In this document: positions 47,095-55,646 of the stretch, piece after piece
Position numbering within the stretch: position 1 is the stretch's first letter
Layout: the number at the start of each line of letters is the position of its first letter
Origin: Bacteroidales bacterium
GTDB lineage: Bacteria > Bacteroidota > Bacteroidia > Bacteroidales > P3
Direction: 5' to 3'
Assembly: GCA_017633985.1 (NCBI GenBank)
Contig: JAGBOF010000021.1
Location: forward strand, 29,897 to 93,896
Length of the DNA: 64,000 nucleotides
The notes under the pieces: model-generated
The model's database searches: none
Told to the model about the DNA's origin: nothing
The model's input: the letters and a program-made list of their open reading frames with translations, nothing else
Translations under genes and position numbers: made by a program

Positions 47095-47754
47095 TTAATT
47101 CTCAATAACTATTCCGTAAATATCCGATAATTTCTTGTTTATCTGCTCTTTGTTATCCGCATCAAAGGTCAGTTTAATTTTATTGGCATCCAGATAAGCG
47201 TAATTCTCCTTGGTAAAAGCGTTATCTTTCAAGAACTTATTGACTTGTCCCATCAATGAAAAATCAAACGAAAAGGTAATTGACGATTGCGGCACTTGGG
47301 TTATTATTTCTGCCTGATCTATTGCGTTTTGCGCTGCCTGACGGTAGGCTTTTGCCAAATTGGATGCACCGAGCTTTATCCCCCCGAAATACCTGACAAC
47401 GACAATCAAAACATTCTTCAACTCATTGGAATCAATCGCCGCCAAAATAGGCACGCCCGCCGTATTGTTGGGTTCTCTGTCGTCATGAGTTCCCACAAGG
47501 GTAATCATACGTTTGCGTGCTTGTGTGTTATCCTGATTTATTTCAGCATTATCTGTCTGTTGATTAGCCGTTTGCGCATCAATCCGCCACGCATAACAGT
47601 GATGTCTTGCATCAAAATATTCCGCCTTCAGTTTATCGACCAACGGCTTTATATCATCGGGCGATTGCAACGGATAAATATAGGAAAGAAACTTACTTTT
47701 CATTTCCTTATACTCCGAAGCGGCAGGATTCTTTATCGTCTTAAATGCAGACAT
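47095..47754 (-). CDS. YigZ/IMPACT family protein with a small repeat insertion
   Basis: 219 residues. The IMPACT N-terminal domain runs from residue 1 to ~135: the family's DARHHCYAW is present and GTHDDREPNNTAGVPILAAI replaces the usual SDDGEPSGTAG. IVVVRYFGGIKLGASNLAKA follows, and then a C-terminal EF-G-IV-like domain. Between HCYAWRID and the DDREP motif sits an insert AQTANQQTDNAEINQDNTQ that contains two heptad units in 21-bp register with the repeats of this genome. The family's cellular job is unclear (translation-related). It lies 42 bp after sufS. Confidence 0.88.
   Translation of the reverse strand: MSAFKTIKNPAASEYKEMKSKFLSYIYPLQSPDDIKPLVDKLKAEYFDARHHCYAWRIDAQTANQQTDNAEINQDNTQARKRMITLVGTHDDREPNNTAGVPILAAIDSNELKNVLIVVVRYFGGIKLGASNLAKAYRQAAQNAIDQAEIITQVPQSSITFSFDFSLMGQVNKFLKDNAFTKENYAYLDANKIKLTFDADNKEQINKKLSDIYGIVIEN
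47537..47578. repeat. Degenerate 21-bp units in the yigZ-like gene (2 units)
   Basis: TTTCAGCATTATC (centre 47547) and GATTAGCCGTTTG (centre 47568) are 21 bp apart and resemble the TCAGCCTGATT/TCAGCCGTTTT units of grpE. They encode the AEINQDN/ANQQTDN heptads. Weaker evidence than for the grpE array. Confidence 0.5.
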
Positions 47755-47796
47755 CTTTTTATGTTAAATATATGATAACCAACAGTCTGTATTTTG

Positions 47797-49014
47797 TTAG
47801 CGGAGCATTCCCAATGCCTTGTTAAGCGAAGAAATAAACGTGTCGATTTCCTGATGCGAGGTATAGGCTGCAACAGACAAACGGTCCGTTCCCTCAATAC
47901 CGAAACGCTGCATAACAGGTTCTGCACAGTGATGACCCGTACGTATTGCCACTCCCATGGCATCCAACAAAGTACCCAAATCCAAATGATGCACACCATC
48001 GGCAAGGAACGATATGCAGGAAGATTTATGTTTGGCATTGCCGAAAATGCGTATGCCTTTGATTTCCTTCAACCTGCCTTCGGCGTATTGCAAAAGCGAA
48101 TCCTCATAACTGATAATTGACGGCATATCCATGGATTTCAACCAACTAAGCGCCGCAGCCAACCCAACAGCATCAGCAACCGACGGCGTACCTGCTTCAA
48201 ACTTATAAGGCAAATCATTATAGGTTGTTTTTTCCATCGTAACCTCTTTAATCATTTCCCCGCCGCCGTGATAGACATCCATTGTTTCCAAAATATCTTT
48301 CTTTGCGTACAAAACGCCTATGCCCATAGGAGCATAAACCTTATGTCCCGAGAAAACGAAAAAGTCAGCGTCCAAATCCTGAACGTCAATTATTTGGTGG
48401 GCAACCGATTGTGCTCCGTCAATCAAAACCAAACATCCGTTTTGATGGCAAAAAGCAATAATTTCTTTTATATCGTTGACCGTACCCAGCGTATTGGATA
48501 TATGGCAAAGCGAAAGCAATTTAGGTTTTACGGACAGTATTTTTTCTTTTAGGTTTTCCAACTCTCCGTTGTCATCAAATGTAAGATAATCAAGCTTAAA
48601 GCCGAAATTATCCCGCGCAATCTGCCAAGGCACAATATTGGAATGATGCTCCATCTGGGTTATCATCACCGTATCTTGCTTTGTCAGAAAGGTTTTGCAG
48701 AAACTGTGGGCAACCAAATTGATACTCTCCGTAGTACCGCGCGTAAATACTATTTCCTCCTTACATGAGGCATTGATAAACGCCCGCACCGTATCCCTGG
48801 ATTGTTCGAACATATCGGTTGCAAGCCCCGACAGATAATGCACTCCGCGGTGTACGTTGGCGTTGTATTTGGTGTAATAATCCAGCAATGCGTTTATTAC
48901 CGCAAAAGGCTTTTGCGTAGTTGCCGCATTGTCCAAATACACAAGCGGATATTTGTTTCTTACCTTCGTTTCCAATATAGGGAACTGCCCGCGTATGTAT
49001 GCAATATCAACCAT
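47797..49014 (-). CDS. sufS: SufS-type cysteine desulfurase
   Basis: PLP enzyme that takes sulfur from cysteine for Fe-S cluster assembly. 405 residues. LDNAATTQKP is at about residue 26, VDGAQS-like LIDGAQSVAHQIIDVQ at about 200, the PLP lysine in FVFSGHKVYAPMGIGVLY (about 228), and the persulfide Cys in IRTGHHCAEPVMQRFG (about 364), the SufS (group II) context. No other suf genes are adjacent: it follows lon and a small membrane ORF whose stop overlaps its ATG by 8 bp, so it is probably translated from the lon transcript. Confidence 0.93.
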   Translation of the reverse strand: MVDIAYIRGQFPILETKVRNKYPLVYLDNAATTQKPFAVINALLDYYTKYNANVHRGVHYLSGLATDMFEQSRDTVRAFINASCKEEIVFTRGTTESINLVAHSFCKTFLTKQDTVMITQMEHHSNIVPWQIARDNFGFKLDYLTFDDNGELENLKEKILSVKPKLLSLCHISNTLGTVNDIKEIIAFCHQNGCLVLIDGAQSVAHQIIDVQDLDADFFVFSGHKVYAPMGIGVLYAKKDILETMDVYHGGGEMIKEVTMEKTTYNDLPYKFEAGTPSVADAVGLAAALSWLKSMDMPSIISYEDSLLQYAEGRLKEIKGIRIFGNAKHKSSCISFLADGVHHLDLGTLLDAMGVAIRTGHHCAEPVMQRFGIEGTDRLSVAAYTSHQEIDTFISSLNKALGMLR

Positions 49015-49126
49015 ATATCATTCGGTATTTGATGTACATGATTACGAAAAACAAAAGCAAGAGCAACATAAAACTGTAAAAGATTATGCTGCCTTTTTTG
49101 CTTATCCATTTATCTTGAAAACGCAT
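49007..49126 (-). CDS. 39-residue membrane protein overlapping lon and sufS
   Basis: ATG at 49126-49124, TGA at 49009-49007. The protein starts MRFQDKWISKKGS, followed by one strong hydrophobic helix (IIFYSFMLLLLLFFVIMYI) and a basic tail KYRMIYG: a short cytoplasmic or periplasmic end plus one transmembrane segment. Its start lies in the last 17 nt of lon and its stop overlaps the first 8 nt of sufS, so it fills the lon-sufS gap exactly, as a translationally coupled gene would. I recognise no family. A positive-charge pattern on both sides leaves the orientation open. Real coding status is likely but unproven. Confidence 0.5.
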   Translation of the reverse strand: MRFQDKWISKKGSIIFYSFMLLLLLFFVIMYIKYRMIYG

Positions 49127-51524
49127 AAGAGGCTACTTCTTTTGCCGTATCTACGTAATGGAATGTCATTCCCTCAAGATACAACTGATTAATATCTTCT
49201 ATATCCTTTTGGTTCTGTTTGGAAAGAATTATATCGGTGATTCCCGAACGCTTGGCTGCCAAAATCTTCTCCTTAATTCCCCCGACAGGCAGAACTTTAC
49301 CTCTCAAAGTCATCTCACCCGTCATTGCGAATGTATGTTTGACTTTTTTCTTCGTAAAGACCGACAACATGGCTGTGAACATCGTTATTCCCGCACTCGG
49401 TCCGTCTTTAGGCGTAGCACCTTCGGGACAATGCACGTTAATATCCGTCTTTTCAAACACACTCTCGTTGATTTTCAATTCCTTCGCATTGGATTTGATG
49501 TACTCAAACGCCAAAACGGCACTTTCTTTCATCACTTCACCCAAATTACCCGTCAGATTAATCGAACCTTTGCCTTTGCATGACGATGCTTCAACGAAAA
49601 GTATTTCTCCGCCTACCTCCGTCCATGCCAAACCGGTTACAACACCTACGGTATCTTCCTCCAAACGGTTCTCGTGATAGGAAGTCGGCAGTCCCAAAAC
49701 AGGCTGCAAATCTTCGATTGCTATGTTTTTCGAATACTCTTTGCCCGATGCCACCTGCACAACCCTTTGCCGCACAAGCTTTGCAATAACTTTATCCAAC
49801 CGTCTTACGCCAGATTCACGCGTATAATTATTAATAAGGTATGAAATGACGTTGTCAGGTATTGCTATCTGCGTTTTCTTCAAACCGTTGGCTTTGATAT
49901 TGTTCGGTATCAGATGGCGTTTGGCTATCTGCATTTTTTCCTGTTCTATATAACCCGATATGTCAATTATTTCCATACGGTCGATAAGTGCGGGATGAAC
50001 ATTGGACAACGAATTGGCAGTTGCGATGAACATCACTTTGCTTAAATCGTAGTCAATATCAAGGTAATTGTCGTGGAATGCGGTGTTTTGTTCGGGATCC
50101 AATACCTCCAACATTGCCGCAGCCGGATCGCCGTTTACCGACATGCCGCCTATTTTGTCTATCTCATCAAGCACGAATACAGGATTGGAATGTTTGACTT
50201 TCGAAAGCGATTTAAGTATTCTGCCCGGCATTGCACCTATGTAAGTTCTTCTGTGTCCGCGTATTTCGCTCTCGTCATTGACTCCTCCCAAGGCAACGCG
50301 TATGTATTCCCTTTTCATCGCCTTGGCAACGCTTTTGCCCAACGAAGTTTTGCCCACACCCGGAGGTCCGACCAAACAAATTATCGGTGCGGTCATGTCT
50401 TTTTTGACCTTGATAACCGACAGATGCTCAATAATACGCTCTTTTACTTTCTCCAATCCGTAATGGTCTTCGTCCAACGATTTACGGGCTTTGTCTATGT
50501 CGTAATTGTCCTCGCTGATATTGTCCCAAGGCAAATCCAACATAAAACTTATATAATTCAATTCAACGGAATAGTCAGGAGATTGCGGATGTATGTTCTC
50601 CAATTTCTTAATCTCCTTTTCAAACAATTCCTCAATATTCTTATTCCATTTCTTCTTTTTGGCTTTGGCTTTAAGTTCGTTAAGCGTTTGCTCCGAAGGA
50701 TTGCCGCCCAATTCGTCCTGAATGGCTTTCAACTGATTGTGAAGGAAATATTCCCTTTGTTGCTTATCCATTTCAGTGCCGGCTTTCTTTTGTATCTGCC
50801 GCTTAATCTCCTGTTGCTGAAGTTCTTCGTCCAAATAAGAAAGCACTTTTTGCATACGCTTTTTGAAATCGTCCATAGAAAGCAATTTCTGCTTCTTTTC
50901 CACGTCTATGTTCAATTGCGATGCAACATAATTAAGCAAATAATACGGATCGCGTATGTTTTTCGGTCCCAAAAGGAAACTTGAAGGAATATTAGGCATC
51001 ATTCCCAACAGTTTAACGAACATATCTTTCAATGTATCAGCCAAAATGGACGCATCTTTAGGTAATTTCCTGCAACCGTCGGCATTTAAAACCGTTTTGC
51101 AATACCACGAATCCTCAGCACTTCTGAATTCAACCAAATCAAACCGTTCAATGCCCTGCAAAACCGCCATGATACTGTCGTCATTCATCGTAAACATCTC
51201 TACCACACGGGCATACGTTCCTTCACGGAACATGTCTTCAAAGGTAGGATCGTCGGCATCGGTCATCTGCGCCACAACGCCTATAAGTTTTTTGTCCCTG
51301 AAAGCATCCTTTATCAGCTTGATACTCTTCGTTCTGCTTGCCGATACAGGCGTGATTACCAACGGGAAAAGCACCGTACCCCTTAAAGGTAAAAGCGGAA
51401 TCTCACTATCGCCTATCTTGCTCACATCCACATCCGACGCAGTGGCAATACCTGCCGAAATTATAGGCATGAAATCCCCGTCTTCCGAAGCCGCTATTCT
51501 TATTATATCTTTGTATTCGGACAT
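49110..51524 (-). CDS. lon: ATP-dependent protease Lon
   Basis: Cytoplasmic AAA+ protease of damaged and regulatory proteins. 804 residues. The N-terminal Lon substrate domain runs about 40-240 (IPLLPLRGTVLFPLVITPV), then a coiled coil. The AAA+ module has Walker A GPPGVGKTSLGKS (about 385) and Walker B VFVLDEIDKIG. The protease domain has the Ser-Lys dyad in PKDGPSAGITMF and RGKVLPVGGIKEKILAAKRSG. All catalytic parts are present. It has a complete promoter 60-80 bp upstream and is followed by a small membrane ORF and sufS. Confidence 0.97.
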   Translation of the reverse strand: MSEYKDIIRIAASEDGDFMPIISAGIATASDVDVSKIGDSEIPLLPLRGTVLFPLVITPVSASRTKSIKLIKDAFRDKKLIGVVAQMTDADDPTFEDMFREGTYARVVEMFTMNDDSIMAVLQGIERFDLVEFRSAEDSWYCKTVLNADGCRKLPKDASILADTLKDMFVKLLGMMPNIPSSFLLGPKNIRDPYYLLNYVASQLNIDVEKKQKLLSMDDFKKRMQKVLSYLDEELQQQEIKRQIQKKAGTEMDKQQREYFLHNQLKAIQDELGGNPSEQTLNELKAKAKKKKWNKNIEELFEKEIKKLENIHPQSPDYSVELNYISFMLDLPWDNISEDNYDIDKARKSLDEDHYGLEKVKERIIEHLSVIKVKKDMTAPIICLVGPPGVGKTSLGKSVAKAMKREYIRVALGGVNDESEIRGHRRTYIGAMPGRILKSLSKVKHSNPVFVLDEIDKIGGMSVNGDPAAAMLEVLDPEQNTAFHDNYLDIDYDLSKVMFIATANSLSNVHPALIDRMEIIDISGYIEQEKMQIAKRHLIPNNIKANGLKKTQIAIPDNVISYLINNYTRESGVRRLDKVIAKLVRQRVVQVASGKEYSKNIAIEDLQPVLGLPTSYHENRLEEDTVGVVTGLAWTEVGGEILFVEASSCKGKGSINLTGNLGEVMKESAVLAFEYIKSNAKELKINESVFEKTDINVHCPEGATPKDGPSAGITMFTAMLSVFTKKKVKHTFAMTGEMTLRGKVLPVGGIKEKILAAKRSGITDIILSKQNQKDIEDINQLYLEGMTFHYVDTAKEVASYAFSR

Positions 51525-51576
51525 TGTATTTTCAGTTTATTGAGTTTTTATTTTGCCGTAATAAAAAATTAAGAAG

Positions 51577-51607
51577 CAAAATTATAAAAATTTATTTGTC
51601 TGACAAA
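51577..51607 (-). promoter_or_regulatory. Promoter of lon
   Basis: On the minus strand, TTTG (complement of 51604-51607), 19 bp, then TAATTTTG (complement of 51577-51584): a full Bacteroidetes-type promoter, about 53 bp before the ATG. No CIRCE-like inverted repeat is seen. Confidence 0.8.
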
Positions 51608-51728
51608 GTCAAACGATATGTTTTTTTTAACAAACGCTCTTTTTTCATCTATAGGTCTGCACTTTGCAAAAACCCCTGCAGCCTAAAGAGTTTTTCCAAT
51701 CCTCCTGACATACTGTCAAACAACCGCA

Positions 51729-51768
51729 CAAAAAAGCACCTTTCCTTAATTAAAAGGAAAAGTACTTT
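51729..51768 (-). terminator. Rho-independent terminator of rpmE
   Basis: Imperfect 15-bp stem between AAAGCACCTTTCCTT (from 51734) and the segment ending AGTACTTT at 51768, with G-U pairs. It is followed on the minus strand by six Ts. Confidence 0.75.
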
Positions 51769-51806
51769 CAGTCTGCCGACAAAACTATTTTAACAAAGTT
51801 AATTTC

Positions 51807-52073
51807 TTATTTGTTATTGCCCAGCGGTTTTCTGTTTTTGTACTTGGACATATACTTATCAACTCTTCCGGCCGTATCCACAAGTTTAACCTTTCCTGTA
51901 AAGAACGGATGCGAAGTATTGGAAATTTCCAATTTGATAAGCGGATATTCCACTCCGTCAATGGTGATATTTTCCTTACTGTTGGCACAAGAATGAGTTA
52001 AAAAAACCTGCTCGTTTGACATATCTTTGAATGCACAAAGTCTGTAATTCTGTGGATGAATATCTTTCTTCAT
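51807..52073 (-). CDS. rpmE2: Ribosomal protein L31, type B
   Basis: 88 residues. It starts MKKDIHPQNYR and carries the L31 core DGVEYPLIKLEISNTSHPFF and GRVDKYMSKYKNR. The zinc-binding Cys set of type A L31 is absent, so this is the zinc-free (type B) form; the single Cys pair CAF and HSC are not in CxxC spacing. It has its own -7 box TAATTTTG (complement of 52125-52132) and terminator. It is a monocistronic gene between lon and the DUF349 gene. Confidence 0.95.
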   Translation of the reverse strand: MKKDIHPQNYRLCAFKDMSNEQVFLTHSCANSKENITIDGVEYPLIKLEISNTSHPFFTGKVKLVDTAGRVDKYMSKYKNRKPLGNNK

Positions 52074-52171
52074 TACTTTTTATTATTTAATATGTTTATT
52101 TAATACCCTTTGAAAATCAGTTTGCAAAATTACTGCTTTTTTTTGAAACAGAGCCTTTTTTTGAAGATTTT

Positions 52172-54169
52172 TTAATTATTTTCTTCGTTTTTTACTTCCT
52201 CTGTTGTCTGTTCAGCCTGATTTGCAATCTGTTGCGCATTTTCTTCAACTTCCGTATTTTTCGGTTTTGCTATCTGTTTTAAGTGCTGAAGAAGGTTTTC
52301 ACGCTCCGATTTCAAACGGTTAATCTTATTTTCGAACTCTTTTTTCAAAATATCGGCGTTTTTGCTGCCCGAAAGGAATCCAATGTTATTCTCAAGTGAA
52401 TCAATCTGTTTGTCCAACAGTCTTATTCTTGAATTAACGGCTTCCTTGCCGCCTTCAGCCATCTTGGCAACGTTATTCAAAAACCTTGAACCTCTTTGAG
52501 TTATCTCGGCTGCCGTGATTTGCAATTTCTCTTTGTTGGCGGTGATTATATCGTCCCATTGTTTCTGCAGTTTCTGTCTTTCCTGTTTAGGAGTGAAACC
52601 AACTTCAAACCAACGTTTCTGGAAATCTTTCAACATCTCGACGTTCTTTACCTTATCGTCGGTAAATTCCTGTGCCTTAAGTTGTTCAATCAATTCTTCC
52701 TTCTTCTTTATATTCTCTTCGGCTTCCTGATGGGTACGCATGTATTCTTCGCTCTTGTTTTTGAAGAATCCGTCGCATGCAGCCCTGAAACGTGCCCATA
52801 CCTGGTCGGAAAGCGTCTTTCTTACATAACCTATCTGCTTCCATTCCTGCTGCAAAGCCAACAGTTCCTTGGTAGCCTGATCAAAATCGGTACGTTTTTC
52901 TATCGCCTCGGCTCTTTCGCAAATGTTCAACTTCTTGTTATAGTTCTCCTCCTCCATCTGCTTGGAATGCGCAAACATTTCTTTTCTTGCCTCGAAGAAA
53001 CCGTCTTTCTGGGCTTTGAATTTGCTCCATATTTCGTCGTTATTCTGGTGAGGGACAGGACCTATGGTCTTCCATTTCTCAACCAAAGAATTCATCAAAT
53101 CGGCGTCGCTGTTCCATTGTGACAGTTTTTCCCTTACGTGCGAATTGATTTCAATTGCCTGATTGACAATCTCTTGTTTTTGTCTCAAATTCTCTTCCAA
53201 TTCGCCCGTTTTCTTATCGTAATATTCTTTCCTTCTGGCGTTTATGTCATCGGAAGCCTTTTTGAAACGCTCCCATACCTCGTCACTCTTATCGTTAGGT
53301 ACGGCACCTATTTCCTTCCATTGTTTATGATATTGTTGAAGGATTTGGAAACTTGTGTTTATGTCCTCAGTCAAAAGCAATTCTTCGGCTTTTTCGCATA
53401 AGGCAAGTTTTTCTTCCAAATTTTTCTTCAAATCCAAATCCCTTAACTCTCTGTTTATCTTAACTTTCTCGTAGAATTTGTCTATTAAGAAATGGTAGTT
53501 CTCCCAAAGATTGTTCACCTCCGTATGAGGAACGTTGCCTACTTGTTTCCATTTGTCCTGGATGGCATTGAAATCGTCGTAAATTTCCTTCAACGTCTTT
53601 TCGCTGTCAAGCAACTGTTTTAATTGCTCCAACAAACCCTGTTTTTGTTTAAGGTTTTCTTGTTTTTGAACTTCCTGTTGCTCAAGGTATTGCTGACGTT
53701 TTTCCTTATACAGATTATACAACCCGTAAAATTCTTTCTCTACAGGATCCTGCGCAGGTGCTTTTGCTTTAGGGGCTTGCTGGGAAGGCGTATTATTTTC
53801 CTGATCTGCGGTATTATTTTCCTGATCTGCGGTATTATTTTCCTGATCAGCGATATTATTTCCGTCTGAAGCCTTGTTTGGTGCATCTTCTGCAGAATCA
53901 GAATTTTGTTGTTCCTTATCTGCCGCATCTGTCTGTGCTGCAGCAGTTTCTATTGTCTGCAATTCAGGTTTAGGCAATGCTTGAAAAGCGTTTCTGATCA
54001 AAGGAACCCGCATTCTTAATTGCTCAAAATCACCGCTTTCGATCTGATTTTTAAGCTCCTGTGTCAATTGTTCTCTTGTCATCGCTTGGTACTGTGCAAT
54101 CACAGCATCCAAAGTTTCCTGCACCTGTTGCGTGCTTTGAGGTTGTTGAACATTTTCCTGTGTGTCCAT
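52172..54169 (-). CDS. DUF349 repeat protein with inserted ADQENNT heptads
   Basis: 665 residues, cytoplasmic, highly charged. Five DUF349 helical repeats of ~70-75 residues run from about 190 to 560, each with a W-K-x-[VI]-G signature: DKWKQVGNVPHTE, KQWKEIGAVPNDK, EKWKTIGPVPHQN, QEWKQIGYVRKTL and KRWFEVGFTPKQE. A C-terminal coiled coil follows (about 595-640). Residues ~103-131 are a heptapeptide repeat (NNIADQENNTADQENNT and on) encoded by array L; its flank is Gln/Asn/Ala-rich and probably disordered. The function of DUF349 proteins is not established. Complete promoter upstream. Confidence 0.88.
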   Translation of the reverse strand: MDTQENVQQPQSTQQVQETLDAVIAQYQAMTREQLTQELKNQIESGDFEQLRMRVPLIRNAFQALPKPELQTIETAAAQTDAADKEQQNSDSAEDAPNKASDGNNIADQENNTADQENNTADQENNTPSQQAPKAKAPAQDPVEKEFYGLYNLYKEKRQQYLEQQEVQKQENLKQKQGLLEQLKQLLDSEKTLKEIYDDFNAIQDKWKQVGNVPHTEVNNLWENYHFLIDKFYEKVKINRELRDLDLKKNLEEKLALCEKAEELLLTEDINTSFQILQQYHKQWKEIGAVPNDKSDEVWERFKKASDDINARRKEYYDKKTGELEENLRQKQEIVNQAIEINSHVREKLSQWNSDADLMNSLVEKWKTIGPVPHQNNDEIWSKFKAQKDGFFEARKEMFAHSKQMEEENYNKKLNICERAEAIEKRTDFDQATKELLALQQEWKQIGYVRKTLSDQVWARFRAACDGFFKNKSEEYMRTHQEAEENIKKKEELIEQLKAQEFTDDKVKNVEMLKDFQKRWFEVGFTPKQERQKLQKQWDDIITANKEKLQITAAEITQRGSRFLNNVAKMAEGGKEAVNSRIRLLDKQIDSLENNIGFLSGSKNADILKKEFENKINRLKSERENLLQHLKQIAKPKNTEVEENAQQIANQAEQTTEEVKNEENN
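52206..52247. repeat. Degenerate 21-bp units at the DUF349 gene 3' end (2 units)
   Basis: TTCAGCCTGATTTGC (centre 52216) and CTGTTGCGCATTTTC (centre 52237) are 21 bp apart and keep fragments of the TCAGCCTGATT core. They encode ENAQQIA and NQAEQTT. Suggestive only. Confidence 0.4.
53778..53861. repeat. 21-bp unit array L inside the DUF349 coding region (4 units)
   Basis: Centres are at 53788, 53809, 53830 and 53851. The leading unit is GGGAAGGCGTATTATTTT. Then two identical units are built on CTGATCTGCGGTATTATTTT, and one on CTGATCAGCGATATTATTT. Same phase, unit number and core types as the intergenic arrays; the frame is preserved. Confidence 0.9.
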
Positions 54170-54262
54170 ACTGATGTAAAAGTTTGTTAATTAATCCGCC
54201 TTTTACGGCTTTTGTTACATTAATATTAATAATACAGTTTAAATTTTTCAAAAAAGATTTTG

Positions 54263-54292
54263 CAAACATAATACATTTTTTTAAACCGACAA
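54263..54292 (-). promoter_or_regulatory. Promoter of the DUF349 gene
   Basis: On the minus strand, TTG (complement of 54290-54292), 19 bp, then TATGTTTG (complement of 54263-54270), about 94 bp before the ATG. On the other strand, TAATTTTG at 54314-54321 is the -7 box of hutI. Confidence 0.75.
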
Positions 54293-54344
54293 TATTTTTT
54301 TAATAATTTTTTGTAATTTTGCAACAAATTTATAGCATAAAACG

Positions 54345-55583
54345 ATGAGAATTTTAGTTAAAAACATAAAGGGGCTTTATCAGGTCGAACAAACCAAACG
54401 CATGGCTGTATGCGGAAACGATATGGCTGATTTGCCCTGCATTGAGAACGCATTTTTGATTGCCCAAGACGGCATTATAACCGATTTCGGCCGCATGGAA
54501 GACCTGCAAGAGCCGAACGCCGACAAAGTTTACGACGCTTACAACCGATATGTCCTGCCTTGCTTTGCCGATTCCCACACCCATTTGGTTTATGCGGGCA
54601 GCCGTGAGATAGAATATATTGACAAAATAAGGGGGTTGTCCTACGAGGAGATAGCCGAGCGCGGCGGCGGAATAGTTAATTCGGCCTTAAGGTTGCAACA
54701 GACTGACGAACAGCAACTTTACGAAGAAGCCATGCAAAGAATCGACTCGATGATCAAGCACGGAACGGGCGCCATTGAAATCAAATCCGGCTATGGGTTT
54801 ACTTTGGAAGCCGAAATGAAGATGTTGCGGGTAATCAGGAAGATAAAGGAAAACTCGCCTGCAATTATCAAAGCCAATTTCTTGGGTGCGCACGGCATAC
54901 CGTTGGAGTACCGCGGCAGACAATCGGAATTTGTTGACGATCTGGTTATTAAGCAAATGATTCCTATGGTTGCCAAAGAGAATTTGGCGGATTTTATTGA
55001 CGTTTTCTGCGATAAGGGATTTTTCACCGTTGAGGAGACCGACCGCATTCTGTTTGAGGGAGTTAAATACGGATTGAAACCGAAAATCCATGCCAATGAG
55101 CTGGCAAAAAGCGGCGGCATACAGGTGGGGGTTAAATACAATGCCTTGAGCGTAGACCACATTGAGCATACGGGAAAGGAAGAGATGGAAGTTTTGATGG
55201 CTTCGCAAACCATGCCTACCATTTTGCCGGGTGCGGCATTCTTCTTGAACATGCCTTACGCACCTGCTAAAGACATGATTGCCTACGGTTTACCTGTTGC
55301 AATGGCAAGTGATTTCAATCCGGGCTCATCGCCGAGCGGCAATATGCAGTTGATTTTGACTTTTGCATGCGTAAACTACCGCTTGACGCCGCAACAAGCT
55401 ATAAACGCAACGACGATCAACTCCGCATACGCAATGGACGCCGTTGAACAATGCGGAAGCATTTGCAAAGGCAAACGTGCGAACTTCTTTATTACCAAAG
55501 AGATACCGACAATTGAGTACATACCTTATTATTACGGCGAAAACAAGGTTGACAAAGTCTTTTTAAACGGTAAAGAACAATAG
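54345..55583 (+). CDS. hutI: Imidazolonepropionase
   Basis: Third step of histidine degradation: hydrolyses imidazolone-propionate to formiminoglutamate. 412-residue metal amidohydrolase. The metal His pair is in PCFADSHTHLVYAGSREIEY (about 71-90), further ligands are in NFLGAHGIPLEY and KIHANELAKSGG, and the catalytic Asp in MASDFNPGSSPSGNMQ (about 322). DHIEHTG completes the site. Other hut genes are not adjacent, so the rest of the pathway is elsewhere or missing. It is monocistronic: plus-strand between a divergent DUF349 gene and a convergent ribD. Confidence 0.95.
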   Translation: MRILVKNIKGLYQVEQTKRMAVCGNDMADLPCIENAFLIAQDGIITDFGRMEDLQEPNADKVYDAYNRYVLPCFADSHTHLVYAGSREIEYIDKIRGLSYEEIAERGGGIVNSALRLQQTDEQQLYEEAMQRIDSMIKHGTGAIEIKSGYGFTLEAEMKMLRVIRKIKENSPAIIKANFLGAHGIPLEYRGRQSEFVDDLVIKQMIPMVAKENLADFIDVFCDKGFFTVEETDRILFEGVKYGLKPKIHANELAKSGGIQVGVKYNALSVDHIEHTGKEEMEVLMASQTMPTILPGAAFFLNMPYAPAKDMIAYGLPVAMASDFNPGSSPSGNMQLILTFACVNYRLTPQQAINATTINSAYAMDAVEQCGSICKGKRANFFITKEIPTIEYIPYYYGENKVDKVFLNGKEQ

Positions 55584-55646
55584 CGGTTTTTGAGTAACTT
55601 ACAACAAAAAAAACATTTTATGAACAATCACGCACAATAAATAATT

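Noticed and set aside
50073..50984. 303-residue open frame on the plus strand
   Set aside because: Antisense to lon, whose motifs are complete. The frame has no recognisable content.
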